Shown in pieces: positions 6,800 through 7,880 of a DNA stretch of 7,880 nucleotides. A program made the translations under genes and the position numbers. The notes below the pieces were generated by a model, which worked only from the letters and a program-made list of their open reading frames with translations, was not told where the DNA came from and searched no databases. This stretch comes from Lysobacterales bacterium (GTDB lineage Bacteria > Pseudomonadota > Gammaproteobacteria > Xanthomonadales > SZUA-36). Numbering within the stretch: the stretch's first letter is position 1; every line of letters starts with the position of its first letter. The DNA is taken from NCBI GenBank assembly GCA_026193295.1, contig JAPHSB010000145.1:1-7880 (forward strand), written 5' to 3'.

Positions 6800-6829
6800 A
6801 TTGTACGCGCTCAAAGCCGGCCCGCCCAA
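6800..6829 (-). promoter_or_regulatory. Candidate sigma-70 promoter of the FmdB-type gene
   Basis: On the minus strand, TTGGGC (6829-6824) is followed after 18 nt by TACAAT (6805-6800), which matches the -10 consensus at 5 of 6 positions. Transcription would begin near 6793, about 28 nt before the ATG at 6765. Confidence 0.45.
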
Positions 6830-6878
6830 CTGCTTCAGACCCCAGACCATTCGGCGGCGCCCCGGAGGTCCGGAGCGT

Positions 6879-6907
6879 GTGCGACCCGGCCCCAAAACCG
6901 CTACACT
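6879..6907 (+). promoter_or_regulatory. Candidate promoter of the SDR gene
   Basis: TACACT (6902-6907) is a fair -10 element. The -35 position 17 nt upstream, GTGCGA (6879-6884), is poor. A start near 6914 would leave a leader of about 25 nt to the ATG at 6939. The 173-bp region 6766-6938 contains this and the divergent FmdB promoter and no other gene that I can see. Confidence 0.3.
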
Positions 6908-6926
6908 GCCGCGGCATCCAATGGAC

Positions 6927-6930
6927 GAGG
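6927..6930 (+). promoter_or_regulatory. Ribosome binding site of the SDR gene
   Basis: GAGG lies 8 nt before the ATG at 6939 and decides between three in-frame ATGs. The one at 6921 has no Shine-Dalgarno sequence, and the one at 6945 is farther away (14 nt). Confidence 0.5.
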
Positions 6931-6938
6931 CCCACGCC

Positions 6939-7661
6939 ATGGAAATGAAAACCCTACTCGTGACCGGAGCGGCGGGCAGCCTGGGATCGGAGCTTTCGCT
7001 GGCAGCCGCTGCCCGGGGCTTCCGCATGATACTGCTGGATTGTGACCGGAACGGACTCGAGCGGCTCTACGATCGGATCGAGGAGAGCGGTCTGCCGGAG
7101 CCCGCATTGCAGGTCATCGACCTGGCGGAGGCCGGGCCCGATGATGTGCAGGAAATCCTGGCGGCCATCGAAGCCGAATTCGGCAGGCTCGACGGACTCG
7201 TTCACTGCGCAGCCCACTTTGATGCCCTGACCCCGCTGGAACACGTTCCACCCCAGGAATGGCTGCTGTCGATGCAGGTCAATCTCAATGCCGCCTGGCT
7301 ATTGAGCACCCTGTGTCTTCCCATGCTGCGCAAGTCGGGCAATGGGCGAATGTATTTCATGCTGGAGGATATGGCCGTGGTCGGAGGCGCATTGTGGGGG
7401 CCGTATGGCGTGAGCAAGCATGCGCTTCGCGCCATGGTCGGGCAGATGGCCGCCGAATGCCAGGGCGCCGGTATCCAGGTGTTGGGGATCAATCCAGGAC
7501 CGATGCGGTCGCCGTTGCGATCGCGGGTCTACCTGGCGGAGAATCCAGCATTGCCGCCACAACCAACCATCGCCGCGCAGGCAATCGTAAATTTGTTGCT
7601 CGGTGAGCTTGAGCCCTCAGGCGTTTACGTGGACCTGTCTGCTTTGGGAGCCGAAGCCTGA
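6939..7661 (+). CDS. Short-chain dehydrogenase/reductase, YciK-like
   Basis: With the ATG at 6939 the product is 240 residues (E. coli YciK has 252). The Rossmann start is LLVTGAAGSLG (6-16); the family pattern TGxxxGxG is present except that Ser14 replaces the middle Gly. Further marks are LDGLVHCAAHF (84-94, the NNAG-like region), MQVNLNAAW (112-120), YGVSK with catalytic Y156 and K160, and INPGPMRS after strand 6. The position 13 residues before Tyr156, normally catalytic Ser, is Glu143 (followed by Asp144), so classical SDR chemistry may be altered. The WGxY segment and the MQVNxNA stretch resemble YciK, a reductase-like protein of unknown substrate. In Pseudomonas a YciK-type gene follows mupP; here two other genes lie between. 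A longer frame extends upstream to 6783 but crosses the promoter region. The 3' end overlaps the convergent methyltransferase gene by 45 bp. Confidence 0.9.
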   Translation: MEMKTLLVTGAAGSLGSELSLAAAARGFRMILLDCDRNGLERLYDRIEESGLPEPALQVIDLAEAGPDDVQEILAAIEAEFGRLDGLVHCAAHFDALTPLEHVPPQEWLLSMQVNLNAAWLLSTLCLPMLRKSGNGRMYFMLEDMAVVGGALWGPYGVSKHALRAMVGQMAAECQGAGIQVLGINPGPMRSPLRSRVYLAENPALPPQPTIAAQAIVNLLLGELEPSGVYVDLSALGAEA

Positions 7662-7880
7662 GGGCTGACGGCGGACAGCTTCGAGGCCGATCATGGCCTG
7701 CTTGGTGACGGTGCCCCAGCGATAACCGCCCAGCTCACCTGCCTGCTGAATAACACGGTGACACGGGATGATCCAGGCCAAGGGGTTGGCGCCCACGGCA
7801 GAGCCAACGGCGCGCGCCGCAGTCGGCTGTCCAACGTACCTGGCCAGCGCGCCATAGGAAGCATGTGACCCTTCGGGAAT
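7617..7880 (-). CDS. O6-methylguanine-DNA methyltransferase C-terminal part (Ogt/Ada type), 5' end outside window
   Basis: The last 87 codons of a gene that enters from beyond the right edge. The translation begins IPEGSHASYGALARYVGQ and continues with ARAVGSAVGANPLAWIIPCHRVI. This contains the PCHRV active site, with methyl-acceptor Cys at residue 40 of the visible part (codon 7763-7761), and the conserved Arg of the RAVG helix. GGYRWG (51-56) and a KQAMIGLEA helix follow, as in the family. The enzyme removes O6-alkyl groups from guanine by suicide transfer to this Cys. NPLAWIIPCHRVI resembles the C-terminal domains of Ada-type fusions (AraC-like regulator plus methyltransferase), but the N-terminal half is not visible, so a stand-alone Ogt is equally possible. 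The stop TGA (7619-7617) lies inside the convergent SDR gene, and about the last 15 residues extend past the usual family end. Confidence 0.93.
   Translation of the reverse strand: MPEGSHASYGALARYVGQPTAARAVGSAVGANPLAWIIPCHRVIQQAGELGGYRWGTVTKQAMIGLEAVRRQPSGFGSQSRQVHVNA

Noticed and set aside
6783..6938. An upstream extension of the SDR frame with earlier ATGs
   Set aside because: It would cross both divergent promoter candidates, lacks a ribosome binding site, and adds a Pro/Arg-rich stretch not found in SDRs.
6568..6948. A 126-codon plus-strand frame opposite the FmdB-type gene
   Set aside because: The minus strand gives the clear FmdB zinc ribbon; the plus-strand product is not recognisable.
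1..7880. Search by eye for CRISPR repeats, IS ends, tRNA genes, long direct repeats and rho-independent terminators
   Set aside because: None seen: no regularly spaced repeats, no transposase-like product, no tRNA-like cloverleaf, and no GC stem followed by a T run between genes.

Overview
The window looks like a core-genome segment from a GC-rich gammaproteobacterium. The gene set and order (mtaD-like deaminase, ubiG, a Gph/MupP-type phosphatase, then a YciK-like SDR nearby) resemble the block known in Pseudomonas, and the FimX-type protein and the squalene/phytoene-synthase-like gene fit a relative of the Pseudomonas/Xanthomonadales side. The exact taxon cannot be fixed from this sequence. 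I see no mobile element, tRNA, rRNA, CRISPR array or phage gene.

Layout. Positions 1-2012 (minus strand) hold nearly all of a FimX-like REC-PAS-GGDEF-EAL protein whose 3' end lies outside the window. Positions 2013-2293 are an AT-rich divergent intergenic region. From 2294 to 6497 on the plus strand runs a tight cluster: efp, an MTA/SAH deaminase (mtaD), ubiG, a HAD phosphatase of the Gph/MupP type, and a squalene/phytoene-synthase-fold protein. The joints are an 11-bp gap, a 4-bp GTGA overlap, a 4-bp ATGA overlap and a 32-bp overlap, so the cluster is probably one operon. Positions 6484-6765 (minus) encode a small FmdB-type zinc-ribbon protein whose end overlaps the cluster by 14 bp. After a 173-bp divergent promoter region, an SDR of the YciK type runs from 6939 to 7661 (plus). 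Positions 7617-7880 (minus) are the C-terminal part of an O6-methylguanine-DNA methyltransferase (Ogt/Ada type), overlapping the SDR end by 45 bp.

How the genes may work together. UbiG uses SAM twice in ubiquinone synthesis and releases S-adenosylhomocysteine (SAH). The enzyme encoded immediately upstream, and translationally coupled to it, belongs to the family that deaminates SAH and methylthioadenosine. The next gene is a sugar-phosphate phosphatase that by context could be the MurNAc-6-phosphate phosphatase of peptidoglycan recycling. The last gene has the fold of prenyl-diphosphate-condensing enzymes but lacks their Asp-rich motifs.

The main curiosities are degenerate members of enzyme families. 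The FimX-like protein has lost the REC phosphoacceptor, GGDEF and EAL signatures. The squalene/phytoene-synthase-like protein has lost its metal-binding motifs. The SDR lacks the catalytic serine. I see no clear evidence of a wholly new system; the best lead is the uncharacterised squalene/phytoene-synthase-like gene inside the ubiG operon.
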